Source: Pedobacter zeae
GTDB lineage: Bacteria > Bacteroidota > Bacteroidia > Sphingobacteriales > Sphingobacteriaceae
NCBI RefSeq assembly: GCF_014196715.1
Contig: NZ_JACIEF010000002.1
Location: 310,001 to 374,000, forward strand
Reading direction: 5' to 3'
DNA length: 64,000 bases
Part shown: positions 27,686-36,545 of the stretch, piece by piece
How positions within the stretch are numbered: position 1 is the first letter of the stretch
Layout: each line of letters starts with the position of its first letter
Program-made: the position numbers and the translations under genes
Notes under the pieces: model-generated
The model's database searches: none
What the model saw: only the letters and a program-made list of their open reading frames with translations
What the model was told of the DNA's origin: nothing

Positions 27686-28367
27686 AAGCAGGGTTTTCGT
27701 CTGAAAGGATTGCGCCACCTTTAATCTTGATGGTTCTTGCCGTACGGGCAGCGAGTTCAAGATCGTGCGTAACGATAATTAATGTGGTTCCGGCATCTTT
27801 GTTTAAATCGAAAAGCAGCTTAATTACCTTTTCGCTGGTTTCGGCATCGAGGTTTCCGGTAGGCTCGTCGGCAAAAAGAATGGCGGGTTGATTTGAGAAT
27901 GCCCTGGCCAGCGAAACCCTTTGCTGTTCACCGCCCGATAGTTGTACGGGATAGTGGTGTGCACGATCGGCCAGGCCAACTTTATCCAGCAGTTCTAAAG
28001 CATGCGCCTTAATGTTTTTTGCCCCCCTTAATTCGAGCGGAACCATCACATTTTCTAATGCCGTTAAAGTTGGCAGCAGCTGGAAATTTTGAAAAATAAA
28101 GCCTACATACTGGTTTCTTACAGCTGCACGTTCATTTTCGCTTAAATTTTCGAGGGCTATGCCCTTAAGCTCCACCGTGCCCGTGCTTGCCCGGTCTAAC
28201 CCGGCACATAAGCCCAGCAAGGTTGTTTTTCCGCTGCCCGAGGGGCCGGTAATGGCAACTGTTGAACCTGCGCTGATCGAAAAATTAATTTGATCGAGAA
28301 CGGTTAATTCGCGTCCTGCACTTTGGTAAATTTTGCTTACATTTCGGATGTTCAATATGCTTTCCAA
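27678..28367 (-). CDS. ybbA: ABC ATPase (YbbA/LolD-like)
   Basis: 229 aa with all ATPase motifs: Walker A GPSGSGKTTLLGLCAG, Q-loop VGFIFQNFQLLP, signature LSGGEQQRVSLARAF, Walker B ILFADEPTGNLD and the H-loop IIVTHDLE. This is the LolD/MacB/YbbA class that partners FtsX-type permeases. The permease begins inside its last codons. Divergent from tesA across 99 bases. Confidence 0.92.
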   Translation of the reverse strand: MESILNIRNVSKIYQSAGRELTVLDQINFSISAGSTVAITGPSGSGKTTLLGLCAGLDRASTGTVELKGIALENLSENERAAVRNQYVGFIFQNFQLLPTLTALENVMVPLELRGAKNIKAHALELLDKVGLADRAHHYPVQLSGGEQQRVSLARAFSNQPAILFADEPTGNLDAETSEKVIKLLFDLNKDAGTTLIIVTHDLELAARTARTIKIKGGAILSDENPAYA

Positions 28368-28466
28368 TAGCTGATTTTTTTAGGTTTGCGTATAGATCGT
28401 TGCCAAACATAACAGGATGTTTCCTGTTAAGATAATGTTTTATAATTAGATATACACCGGTTAAAT

Positions 28467-29150
28467 ATGTTACGAAAACGCATAATAGGCTTATTTGTTT
28501 TAGGAATAGCCCTGCTGGGCTGCGGTAACGGGCAAAGCAAAAGCAATAATGATAAAACTTTAGATTCGGCTGACCAAAAAGCTGTTGCTGTAAATCAACA
28601 GCAAAAAAATATCCTCTTTTTTGGTACCAGCTTAACGGCAGGAATGGGCCTCGATCCTTCGGAAGCATATCCGGCCGTAATTCAGAATAAAATCGACTCG
28701 TTAAAGCTGCCTTATAAAGTAATTAACGGGGGCTTGAGCGGCGAAACCTCTGCAGGTGGTAAAGGCAGGATTGATTGGTTGCTGAAACAACCAGTAGCAA
28801 TCTTTGTACTCGAACTTGGTGCTAACGATGGTTTGAGGGGATTACCGGTGACACAAACCACTAAAAATTTACAGGATATTATAGACCGTGTAAAAGCAAA
28901 ATACCCGGATGCCCAACTGGTACTGGCCGGTATGCAGGTACCCCCGAATATGGGCGCCAAATATGCAGCAGATTTTAAAAATATATTCCCGGTACTGGCG
29001 AAAAAGAATAATATGAAACTGATTCCGTTTTTGCTGGATAAGGTAGGAGGTGTACCGGAGTTGAACCAGGCCGATGGGATCCATCCAACAGCAGAAGGAG
29101 ATAAGATTTTGGCCGAAAATGTTTGGGTGGTGTTGAAAGATTTGTTGTAG
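28467..29150 (+). CDS. tesA: SGNH/GDSL lipase-esterase lipoprotein (TesA-like)
   Basis: 227 aa. A lipobox LLGC (residues ~16-19 after a hydrophobic run) makes it a lipoprotein rather than a soluble periplasmic TesA. SGNH blocks: block I FFGTSLTAGMG (the usual GDS is GTS, catalytic Ser kept), block III ELGANDGLRG, and block V DGIHPTAEG with catalytic Asp-His. E. coli TesA is a lysophospholipase/acyl-CoA thioesterase. It is divergent from ybbA-ybbP. A perfect TAnnTTTG (TAGGTTTG, 28381) lies upstream. An inverted repeat AACAGGA-TGTT-TCCTGTT (28411-28428) sits between the divergent starts. Confidence 0.9.
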   Translation: MLRKRIIGLFVLGIALLGCGNGQSKSNNDKTLDSADQKAVAVNQQQKNILFFGTSLTAGMGLDPSEAYPAVIQNKIDSLKLPYKVINGGLSGETSAGGKGRIDWLLKQPVAIFVLELGANDGLRGLPVTQTTKNLQDIIDRVKAKYPDAQLVLAGMQVPPNMGAKYAADFKNIFPVLAKKNNMKLIPFLLDKVGGVPELNQADGIHPTAEGDKILAENVWVVLKDLL

Positions 29151-29164
29151 TTTTTACATAGACT

Positions 29165-29450
29165 TTTAACCGCAAAGTACACAAAGAGAAGTCACAGAGG
29201 CCATCGAGTTGCCTGTAGCTTTTGTGTCCCTGTATCTTGGTGGTAAAATATAATTCTTACTTATTAATCAAGTTCGTTGCACGCGTGCGGGTGCAGAAAT
29301 AAAGGTTGGAAATTCAACATCAAGCGTCGTAAGTACAACTAACAAAGCCAGATACAGCCTTGCGTTTCTCTACGAAATTTTTGCGTTAAAAATAAAAAGA
29401 GACGCTGTTTATGCTGTGAAAACTCCGCATCTCTGTGGTAAAAAAAATGC
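29165..29450. repeat. Degenerate 'ACCGCAAAG...GTGGTAAAA' palindromic repeats (two), with a third at about 25060-25140
   Basis: Three short intergenic stretches flank the ybbAP-tesA unit and look like worn copies of one element. The 29170-29250 copy has an imperfect inverted repeat: left end AACCGCAAAGTACACAAAG, right end GTATCTTGGTGGTAAAA (its reverse complement begins TTTTACCACCAAG). 29360-29450 and 25065-25138 end in CTCTGTGGTAAAA or TTCTGTGGTAAAA. The 29151-29457 gap is otherwise empty. Copy boundaries are uncertain. Confidence 0.5.
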
Positions 29451-29457
29451 AATCAGG

Positions 29458-31251
29458 TTAAGGCAAATCTTCAAGTGCCCCTAAAAAAGCAATAATCTGT
29501 TTAATCTCTGTTTTGCTTAAATTCAGTTTATCGGCAGCTAAAGTTTGGTTATCCACTTTGATGCCCATGCCTGCTCCCCCGCCACGGTTATAGAAATCCA
29601 TCACTTGCTCCAGGGTCTTGTATACACCGTTGTGCATGTAAGGTGCTGTTTTGGTAATGTTTCTTAACGTTGAAGTTTTAAAGGCATGTTTGTATTGCGG
29701 GTAATGGTAAAGGGCATACCGACCCAAATCGTTGTCTAATTGAGGTTTAATGGTATCGGCAGTTGCCGGTACACCCAAAACTTCTGCTTCACTTTTATGG
29801 AAAAGCGGGGCTGGGGTGCCGTTAAAAAGAGGTGCGAAATGGCAGCTGCCACATTTAGCTTTACCCATAAATAGGTTAAAGCCCTTTTTCTCATCAGCAC
29901 CCAGTTGTTTCTGGTCTCCCTGCATGTAGCGGTCAAACCTGGAGCTAAAAGGCGATAACGACCGGATATAGGAAGCCAGGGCATGCTGGATTTTCCAGGG
30001 GTCGGCTTTGCCGGCTTTATCCTGATAGGCTTTTTGAAATAAGGCTTGGTAACGTTTAGCCGTGTTAATACGCTCGGCCGCCAGGGTAAGTGATCCGTTC
30101 ATTTCCTGTTTATGATGTACCACATCAAGGGCCTGATCTTCTAATGTGCCGGCTTTTAAGTCGTAAAAAAATCCACGTTGCAAGCCTGCATAACGGAGTG
30201 TGGGGGTGTTCCTCAGTAAAGTTTCTCCTGTTTTAATTCCTATGGGTTTTGTTAAACCATCGGTAAAAGCCTTAGCCTGGTGATGACAGCTGGCACAGCT
30301 GCGGTTACCTCCGTTAGAAAGCACTGGATCGTTAAATAAAGCCTTTCCCAAAACAATTTTAGCATCGCTGATGAACAAAGTACTGTTCCCTACAAATTTA
30401 TCTACATTAAAAGCATTTGGCTGAAACATGCTTACAGCTTCATCGCGTAATGCAGAGCCGCTTGCTGCCGTTGCAATATCTTTTTTTAACCGGAGCAGGC
30501 TGATTTTTTTACTGATCGGATCGAGGTATTGCGTGATAAAAGTCAGGCGGTCAAAAGTGTTAAAGTCGCTGTTTTTTTCCAGGTAAGCAATGGCCGAAGC
30601 GATTGTTTGATGTGCCTGGGGTTCATCATATTTCTCTAGTAGACGATCAATTCCTTTTAAAGCAAAAGCAGTTTCAGGGATCGACTGTAAAGCATTGGGC
30701 GTGTCGAAACCTGTAATCCCTAAACTTGTAATCCTGAAAATTTCTAAACGGATGGCATCAAAAAGTTGTGCATCGGTAAGCTGATATTGTGCGTTAAAGC
30801 GACTAACCCGTTGCAGGTTGAGCTGCATTTTCTTTACTTCGTTGAGTAATTCCAGGCGATTTTCTTTTGTTGGCTCCTCATAAATTATTTCTTCCATTAC
30901 CTGGAAGCCCGTTGGGTGCTCAATCATGTTTTCGCCCAATTCAATTTCATCAATGGGTGCCCCATTAAGCATTACTGCGGTAGATGGGAAAAAATATTCG
31001 ATATAATATTCCAGCTCCTTGTATTTAGCTCTTGCCTGTAAGAAGGATTGCTTAATTGCCTTTTCGTTCCGGTTTTGAACGGCCTTAAATAATGTTTGAT
31101 CAACCATATTTTGAAATTCAGTGAGCTGCTGATCGAAATCTGCTTTCACCTGTTCTGCAATTACTTTGTTCGCTGTTTTGCAGAAAATGGAAAGCAGGGT
31201 AGTGAGGGTGATTAATAAAGCAAAAAAGACAATTTTTTTTAGGCTAAACAT
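29458..31251 (-). CDS. Di-heme cytochrome c peroxidase (MauG/CcpA family)
   Basis: 597 aa. Signal/anchor at residues 1-24. About 280 residues of helical N-terminal extension precede the peroxidase proper. Two c-type heme sites are seen: CASCHH near residue 317 and CGSCHF near residue 466. A late QHALASYIRSLSPFSSRFD motif (the Glu/Trp-rich electron path region differs) and PYMHNGVYKTLEQVMDFYN complete the domain, the latter with the distal Met/His heme ligand region. It reduces periplasmic H2O2, or oxidises a protein substrate. It lies downstream of the PhoX-like gene on the same strand, but a terminator stands between them. Confidence 0.88.
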   Translation of the reverse strand: MFSLKKIVFFALLITLTTLLSIFCKTANKVIAEQVKADFDQQLTEFQNMVDQTLFKAVQNRNEKAIKQSFLQARAKYKELEYYIEYFFPSTAVMLNGAPIDEIELGENMIEHPTGFQVMEEIIYEEPTKENRLELLNEVKKMQLNLQRVSRFNAQYQLTDAQLFDAIRLEIFRITSLGITGFDTPNALQSIPETAFALKGIDRLLEKYDEPQAHQTIASAIAYLEKNSDFNTFDRLTFITQYLDPISKKISLLRLKKDIATAASGSALRDEAVSMFQPNAFNVDKFVGNSTLFISDAKIVLGKALFNDPVLSNGGNRSCASCHHQAKAFTDGLTKPIGIKTGETLLRNTPTLRYAGLQRGFFYDLKAGTLEDQALDVVHHKQEMNGSLTLAAERINTAKRYQALFQKAYQDKAGKADPWKIQHALASYIRSLSPFSSRFDRYMQGDQKQLGADEKKGFNLFMGKAKCGSCHFAPLFNGTPAPLFHKSEAEVLGVPATADTIKPQLDNDLGRYALYHYPQYKHAFKTSTLRNITKTAPYMHNGVYKTLEQVMDFYNRGGGAGMGIKVDNQTLAADKLNLSKTEIKQIIAFLGALEDLP

Positions 31252-31269
31252 GCGTGTTCAGAGTTGAAA

Positions 31270-31310
31270 TAAAATAGAAAAATCCCTTCCGGCTTTTACC
31301 GGAAGGGATA
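31270..31310 (-). terminator. Rho-independent terminator after PhoX-like gene
   Basis: Perfect 11-bp stem ATCCCTTCCGG / CCGGAAGGGAT (31283-31293 with 31300-31310), 6-base loop; reading minus, it is followed by TTTTTCTATTTTA. Confidence 0.87.
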
Positions 31311-31325
31311 AGAAAGCATTTTGGA

Positions 31326-32816
31326 TTATTTAGAAACGCCGCGAACAATTACTACCTGTCCGCCTTCGCTGTTGTTCACCAACCGGGTTGTACCACCGTC
31401 GGCATTTTTGTATTTATCACTTGTCCAGGTGTGTGGGTGTAAATTCACAACAAAGGTATCCGGGATACCGGTTAAAGCAGAGATATCGTACATGGCCCCA
31501 TATTCCCAGCTGCTTAACTGCGTATTGTTTGAGGGGTTATATTTGGCGTTAAATGTAGCATCCGTTCTGCGATGGTTCATCTGCAACATCGGTTTTAACG
31601 ATTTTGAAGCCATTGCGAACTGCCAGATGGTTCCATCGTGATCGTTGTTTTTGTAAAATGAATCGCCATCTTCCTGAATGTATACATAGTTTTCGGTAAC
31701 GCAAAGGTTATCCGGGTTTACGATGCTTTTTCCAGGATTGTCGTTCCCGTCAACAGCCACTTCAAGTTTACCTTTTAACGGGTTGCTCGCATCAAGAACC
31801 AGCTTGTATACACGGCCCCACATGGTTTTACCGCTTACCGGTGTGATTTTATCGCCCTGACTAACGCCTGTTGCCGTAAAGTATATCTCGCGTCCGTTGG
31901 CAGCACTGCCTTTTCTGTAATCGATATCTTCTACACGCGCTAACATTAAAGCTTTTTTATCGATAGTTTGTTGTTGCAACTGGGCACCCGTACTGCTTTT
32001 TACATTATCAAGCTCTACAAATTCTACATCGTAGCTTTGTCCTTTATCCATGTTGGTTTCAATCGGGTCGTTATTGCTGCGTTTCATCACATATAACTTG
32101 CCGTTTTCCAAATCACCTGGTGTATTGGATACATACATGGCCAGCTGCCCATCGCTCTCATCTTCACCAATCATAATTACAGTTTTACCGGCGAATGCTC
32201 CTTTAGGCAATGGTACGGCATTTTCTGCACTCCATCTGCCCAATGCGCTAACGGTTCTTTGTTTGTTCTTTTTATCGGCCGCTGCAAGAGGGTCGATGGC
32301 ATGGATCATCGATTCTGCACCACTCTCACCGGCAGTTAAAAAAACTGGTTTAGGAAAGCCATGCTCTTCAGGGGTTGCCAGGGTAGCCGAACAAAGACGG
32401 GTCATACCGCCATCCGAATCAACAATGTATTCTCCTTTTACCGGTTTAAAGTTTTTATCCAGGTATACACGCGATACCGACTGGAGGATTTCATGGTTGT
32501 TAATCATGATAAAACCTTCTCCCGCAGGATTTTTAATCATTCCTGCTCCATCAGGCTGTGCACCGAAAATGAAATTTGGCGATTCGGGCAGTACATCATC
32601 CGAACTGATTAACGTAGTAATGTTCAGGTTTTCGAAACCAGGCATTGCTTTTACCAAAGCAGGGTTTACCGAATAATCTTTTAGGGTTACCGGAGTAGGG
32701 GTTTCGGGAGTTTCTGGTTCATTATTCTTTTTACATGCACTGATTATTACTGTTGAAGTAACAAATGCAGCAACAGCGAAGGCCAAGGCCTTTTGCTTTA
32801 ATAGCGTTGTGTCCAT
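31326..32816 (-). CDS. PhoX/DUF839-like lipoprotein
   Basis: 496 aa from ATG 32816 (the frame opens 11 codons earlier, but that start has no support). Lipobox region TVIISACKKN. The body matches PhoX-type alkaline phosphatases / DUF839: NPAGEGFIMINNHE, DSDGGMTRLCSATL, GEDESDGQLAMYVSNTPGD, VEDIDYRKGSAANGREIYF, PDNLCVTENYVYIQEDGD. In characterised PhoX enzymes, Ca2+ and Fe sites hydrolyse phosphomonoesters; which ligands survive here I cannot fully check, so this could also be a non-catalytic relative. The promoter has a Pho-box-like direct repeat, which supports phosphate control. Confidence 0.78.
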   Translation of the reverse strand: MDTTLLKQKALAFAVAAFVTSTVIISACKKNNEPETPETPTPVTLKDYSVNPALVKAMPGFENLNITTLISSDDVLPESPNFIFGAQPDGAGMIKNPAGEGFIMINNHEILQSVSRVYLDKNFKPVKGEYIVDSDGGMTRLCSATLATPEEHGFPKPVFLTAGESGAESMIHAIDPLAAADKKNKQRTVSALGRWSAENAVPLPKGAFAGKTVIMIGEDESDGQLAMYVSNTPGDLENGKLYVMKRSNNDPIETNMDKGQSYDVEFVELDNVKSSTGAQLQQQTIDKKALMLARVEDIDYRKGSAANGREIYFTATGVSQGDKITPVSGKTMWGRVYKLVLDASNPLKGKLEVAVDGNDNPGKSIVNPDNLCVTENYVYIQEDGDSFYKNNDHDGTIWQFAMASKSLKPMLQMNHRRTDATFNAKYNPSNNTQLSSWEYGAMYDISALTGIPDTFVVNLHPHTWTSDKYKNADGGTTRLVNNSEGGQVVIVRGVSK

Positions 32817-32838
32817 AAGTTTTGTTTTCCGTTTGCGG

Positions 32839-32886
32839 CAAAAATACATGGGCCATGTTGCGAAAAATTAAAGCTTATGTTAAGCT
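32839..32886 (-). promoter_or_regulatory. PhoX-like gene promoter with Pho-box-like direct repeat
   Basis: Minus strand: AGCTTAA (32886-32880), 4-base spacer CATA, AGCTTTA (32875-32869): two 7-mers with an 11-base period, the geometry of PhoB sites. A perfect -7 TATTTTTG element lies at 32846-32839 with no TTG at the -33 position (where the box sits), as expected for an activated promoter. The same stretch also reads as the palindrome AGCTTA-TGT-TAAGCT. Confidence 0.5.
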
Positions 32887-32988
32887 AAAGTGCATCATGT
32901 TATTTAGAATGGTTCTGTGGTATGATGTTGCAGGTGCCGGATTTGCTTGGGCTATTGATGAAGCAATATGAATGGAAGCCTTTTTTCG

Positions 32989-33876
32989 TTACTCCTGCCT
33001 GAAGCTTTTAAGTGTCCCGTCCTGGTTAAACTGGATATCGAAGCGCTCACGGGTACCGCTGATGCTCCCGGGGAACCAGCGGATATGATCATCCCATATG
33101 GAAATGTAAACAGAAGAGGCCGGTGCCGCCCCCTCTACCTGGGCTGCTTTTTCGTTATAAATGTTAAATACTTTCCTGGCATCCGAAAAATGCATGCCAT
33201 TTAAAGGGAATGTTCTGCGTTCGATATCCCTGGTCAATACCGGTTTGGGTGCAGACCATGCGCCATTCCGATATTCATAAGCATCGGCATATTTAGGGTT
33301 TACCGGGTGTTGCAACATCAGGCTTATGGAGCCATTATCGTAAAAATGAACCGATTGGTATACCATAATTTCTTTATTACGGTACTGGGGCGGCCGCCTT
33401 AACCGTTCTTCAGCCAGAGCCAGTTCAGCAGTAGGGAGTAGTCCTTTTTTTGCTTTTACGGCCGGTTTTTCTGTATCAATGGTTTTAAGGCCACCTTGCT
33501 GAAGTTTCATCTCTTTTAGAAACTTATTTACCCTTTTCTGGATTTCTTTAGCTGTTGCAGGGCTTTTTTGTTGCTTTAACGATTCAATGTCGTTGAACAT
33601 TTCTTTTGCTTTGAGCTCCATTTCGGGTGTGTTAACGGTATCACCGTTTATCACGATGGTTTTTTGCTGTTGGTGCTGTATAGAAGTAGAAGAAGATGTT
33701 TTGGTATCGCCTTTATATTCTCCATTCTCTCGAAGACTGTTTTCCTGATCATATTTTTTAACCAACGAATCGTTGGGATGAAAAGTTTCATCTACGCTTT
33801 TGGTGATCTGCCTGCAGCTTAAACCCAGTAAACCGGACAGTGCAATCAGGCAATAAAGTTTTCTTCGGTTTTTCAT
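32989..33876 (-). CDS. Hypothetical lipoprotein, 295 aa
   Basis: Lipobox LLGLSC (Cys near residue 21). A 90-residue Ser/Thr/Gln/Lys-rich low-complexity stretch is followed by helical part (~85-160, EMELKAKEMFNDIESLKQQ) and a beta-rich C-terminal part (~170-290: IMVYQSVHFYDNGSISLMLQHPVNPKYADAYEYRNGAW, YISIWDDHIRWFPG). It overlaps the upstream membrane protein stop/start by one base (33876), so they are translated together. No family is recognised. Confidence 0.65.
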   Translation of the reverse strand: MKNRRKLYCLIALSGLLGLSCRQITKSVDETFHPNDSLVKKYDQENSLRENGEYKGDTKTSSSTSIQHQQQKTIVINGDTVNTPEMELKAKEMFNDIESLKQQKSPATAKEIQKRVNKFLKEMKLQQGGLKTIDTEKPAVKAKKGLLPTAELALAEERLRRPPQYRNKEIMVYQSVHFYDNGSISLMLQHPVNPKYADAYEYRNGAWSAPKPVLTRDIERRTFPLNGMHFSDARKVFNIYNEKAAQVEGAAPASSVYISIWDDHIRWFPGSISGTRERFDIQFNQDGTLKSFRQE

Positions 33877-34862
33877 CAGAATTCTCCTTTAAGTTCGTTC
33901 AGGTCTTTTTCAAAAGCAATTTTTTGCGGATCTTCTTTGAGGTAAAAAATAGAATAGTATTCCTGCCTAACGCTGTCCAGATCAAGTAGATCTACTATCT
34001 TTTTAATGCTTGCCCGGTGCTTGTGATTAAAATCATCGGTAAATTCGAGTTCAAAATTGATCATAGGCTGCTCGTTGATATAAGTTCCGCTTTGGCTGAC
34101 TTTGAGCACCCGGGCAGTAGTATGCGTACCTTTAAATTTGATCAGGTACAACTGACTGGGTTTGCCGGTAAACTTATGAGCGATAAAAGTGCCGAAAACA
34201 CGGTAAACAAGCAGCGTAAAGGCGCAGGTTAATAAAGGATGGCCAATACCCATAAAGCGCCAGCCCATGCCCCTGCTTTCTAAATCATAAGAATAAATAT
34301 AGTACCAAACCACAATGGAGGTTAAGGCAAGCCAGGCCAGGTTAGATAGAAACAGGTGCATTTTTTTTATGCTTACTTCTGTAGTGGCAAAAATAAAATA
34401 AGGAACTTTGTTTACCTCTTTATCTAACAGGATGCCAACCGTTTTACCTGTTTCGTAACGGCGTTCATAAGGTTTTGTATCATTTACAGTGGTTTTGTGC
34501 ATAATTGTACTGCCCCTCAGGTTTTTAAACTGTAACATAAGTTCGTAGGTATCGTAAGCCGCGCCTCTTTTATCTATTTTTGACGACTCCAGTATTTTGG
34601 CTTCCCGGGGTTCGCCCGTAGTTTTAAGTTTTTCTATATTACGTTTAATCGAAAAGGTGCGGATCACCCATTTCTGGTAATAACCGATCAATAATATAGC
34701 CCAAAGGAGTACAGATAGAGCAAGCATAGAGAGCGGATACCAGGGATTCTCACCCATCAGGTTGGATAAGCTGTCGTCTTTAGTGCTGTAATAGATCCAC
34801 ATGGGGAACGGAATAGCGAAAAACAACATGTAAATGATCCAGAATATCGAAAGTCCTCTCAT
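33876..34862 (-). CDS. Membrane protein with duplicated soluble module (DUF3592-like)
   Basis: 328 aa. Two copies of the same plan: a pair of helices followed by an OB-like beta module. First half: helices ~1-20 and ~40-62, then GEPREAKILESSKIDKRGAAYDTYELMLQF. Second half: helices ~172-195 and ~208-230, then THTTARVLKVSQSGTYINEQPMINFELEF. These are the 'a-A-kVl...g...n..p...l.l.f' signature of DUF3592-type domains. It probably arose by internal duplication. The last gene but one of a minus-strand group (35962 to 32989) encoding membrane and surface proteins of unknown function. Confidence 0.68.
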   Translation of the reverse strand: MRGLSIFWIIYMLFFAIPFPMWIYYSTKDDSLSNLMGENPWYPLSMLALSVLLWAILLIGYYQKWVIRTFSIKRNIEKLKTTGEPREAKILESSKIDKRGAAYDTYELMLQFKNLRGSTIMHKTTVNDTKPYERRYETGKTVGILLDKEVNKVPYFIFATTEVSIKKMHLFLSNLAWLALTSIVVWYYIYSYDLESRGMGWRFMGIGHPLLTCAFTLLVYRVFGTFIAHKFTGKPSQLYLIKFKGTHTTARVLKVSQSGTYINEQPMINFELEFTDDFNHKHRASIKKIVDLLDLDSVRQEYYSIFYLKEDPQKIAFEKDLNELKGEF

Positions 34863-34907
34863 GTCTTTTAGGTTAGGTAGGTGAATCTTTTATTTAATGA
34901 TCTTAGT

Positions 34908-35402
34908 TTATTGAATGCTGAACTGTATCATTCTTTCAATTTCCGTTAACACTTCCATTTCAAACTGTTCCTGTCTTACCTGGCTTTTGCGATTAGTGCC
35001 AAATGGTTGACTAATGGCGAAGCTTTTACCATATTTGTTCTCTTTATGTGATAAGGCATAATGTAACAGGCCATCTTCCTGAACCTGGAGAATATAGACT
35101 TCTTCAAAAGCCATAATTTTGCGGGTAAATAACCCGGGAATTTTTTTGTATACCTGTCTCGTATACTGATCGAAAATATAGGTAACATTAAAATGGAAGA
35201 TAAAATCATAAAGCGCTGTCAGCGCTGATACCAAACCAATGGCCATTACACCCCATTGCGTATCAGGATAGAGATCGAGCATCGGTGTTACCACGAATAT
35301 CCCAATAGCGAGGAGTACGAAAAACAAAATCTTGCCCCTGTAATCCCGTTCGGGCTGAAAGCTGAGTTTGCCGTTTTCTATTTTTAAATGATAGGCTGCC
35401 AT
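34908..35402 (-). CDS. Hypothetical membrane protein, 164 aa (PH-like)
   Basis: Two membrane helices (GKILFFVLLAIGIFVV and GVMAIGLVSALTALYDFIFHF), followed by a beta-rich cytoplasmic part (VTYIFDQYTRQVYKKIPGL, VYILQVQEDGLLHYALS), the layout of small PH-domain-like membrane proteins. It is close to the 155-aa gene at 35495 in design, and the two may be distant paralogs. Family unknown. Confidence 0.62.
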   Translation of the reverse strand: MAAYHLKIENGKLSFQPERDYRGKILFFVLLAIGIFVVTPMLDLYPDTQWGVMAIGLVSALTALYDFIFHFNVTYIFDQYTRQVYKKIPGLFTRKIMAFEEVYILQVQEDGLLHYALSHKENKYGKSFAISQPFGTNRKSQVRQEQFEMEVLTEIERMIQFSIQ

Positions 35403-35494
35403 ATCTTATAATTTTCCTGTTTTTTAGGTATTTAGGGCTGGCCTACAGCCGGGTGAAGGAAGCAGGCTTGTATAAATGCCATAACAGCATATTT

Positions 35495-35962
35495 TTAATT
35501 TTGGGTCAGGCCCATTATCGTACTGATTTCTTCACTAAGTTTTTGAAGGGGCTTTGCCGTAAATAAAGTTTGTGCCAGTAAAATATGTCGGGTTTTATTG
35601 TTCTTTCTCATCACCATAATGGCCTGGATACTTACTGTAATGAAGTAGCTTTTTTGCTTTGATATCAGGAAATGATCAAAATCATCAAAACTATAGTTTA
35701 CAGGGGTACTGAAGAAAAAACGTTTACGCTGTATTTCGCGGCTTTGGTTGTCAAAAGCAATAACACCTGTGGTACGCAAAATGCCCAGTACACCTACAAA
35801 AGCGAAGAAAGCAACGTATAAAAATGTCGCCTTGCTGGTGCTATACATCAATATGGCAATTATGGCAGCAATACAGCCCAAAGTAATGGTGTAAAATAGT
35901 CCTTTTTGCACCTTTAATTTATAGGTATTACCTTCTTGTTCGAAATAGTTAAATGTTTGCAT
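35495..35962 (-). CDS. Hypothetical membrane protein, 155 aa (PH-like)
   Basis: Two hydrophobic helices (YTITLGCIAAIIAILMYSTS, FLYVAFFAFVGVLGILRTTG) followed by a PH-like half (SREIQRKRFFFSTPVNYSFDDFDHFLISK, FITVSIQAIMVMRKN). Similar in plan to the next gene downstream. First gene of the minus-strand group 35962-32989. The 172 bases upstream hold no obvious match to the CTACA array seen near 37.5 kb. Confidence 0.6.
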   Translation of the reverse strand: MQTFNYFEQEGNTYKLKVQKGLFYTITLGCIAAIIAILMYSTSKATFLYVAFFAFVGVLGILRTTGVIAFDNQSREIQRKRFFFSTPVNYSFDDFDHFLISKQKSYFITVSIQAIMVMRKNNKTRHILLAQTLFTAKPLQKLSEEISTIMGLTQN

Positions 35963-36134
35963 TTTGTTTTAATGGGTTGAAAATGAATTTGATATATTAC
36001 GTATGCGTATGTTCCTTTTAGGCCTCTCCAAAGTCCTTTTTAAACCATTTATCCAAGTTTTCATGGTGTTTTTCCCGGGCAATTTTAATTGGGGTGTTTG
36101 ATGACCTAAATGAAAGAACTACCGGATGATGGAA

Positions 36135-36515
36135 TTAGTGCATACGTTCAATGATTACGTTTTCATTTCCTTCATCATCGGCTTCCAGGTATAAATTCCA
36201 CTGTAATTTTTCGGCTATTGCTAAAAAAGTTTTAAGGTATAGCTGCTGATCTGTATTTTTTCCGCTGCTGCAAACAATATCAATCAAATTAATAAAGTCT
36301 GTTTGCCTTTTAGATGAAGAAAAGCCTCCTCTTTTTGCCTCCACCAGTGTGATGCTCACCCAGGGGAAATGATCAGCGTTACTTAAGCTTTGATGATCTT
36401 TCTGCACAAAATTCCCGCTCTGTAGCAGTATCTTCATTACACTTCCGGTTTCTGCCTTCTGTCTGTGCTGCAGGTCACTTTTAATGTTGTAATAAATGTA
36501 TCTATCGCTCCACAC
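36135..36515 (-). CDS. Hypothetical protein, 126 aa
   Basis: Starts with GTG at 36515; an in-frame ATG at 36437 would give 100 aa. A soluble alpha/beta protein ending DDEGNENVIIERMH, with a central WVSITLVEAKRGGFSSSKRQTDFINLIDIV. No signal peptide. It is the third gene after DUF4870 (37414) and the helical lipoprotein (37073), with a 30-base gap. Small cytoplasmic proteins in such places can be immunity factors, but nothing here shows that. Confidence 0.58.
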   Translation of the reverse strand: MWSDRYIYYNIKSDLQHRQKAETGSVMKILLQSGNFVQKDHQSLSNADHFPWVSITLVEAKRGGFSSSKRQTDFINLIDIVCSSGKNTDQQLYLKTFLAIAEKLQWNLYLEADDEGNENVIIERMH

Positions 36516-36545
36516 CGGTTTTTCTTTTTATGACGGATTAATTGG

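Noticed and set aside
32050..32676. 208-codon plus-strand frame inside the PhoX-like gene
   Set aside because: It is a shadow of a strongly recognisable coding sequence on the other strand.
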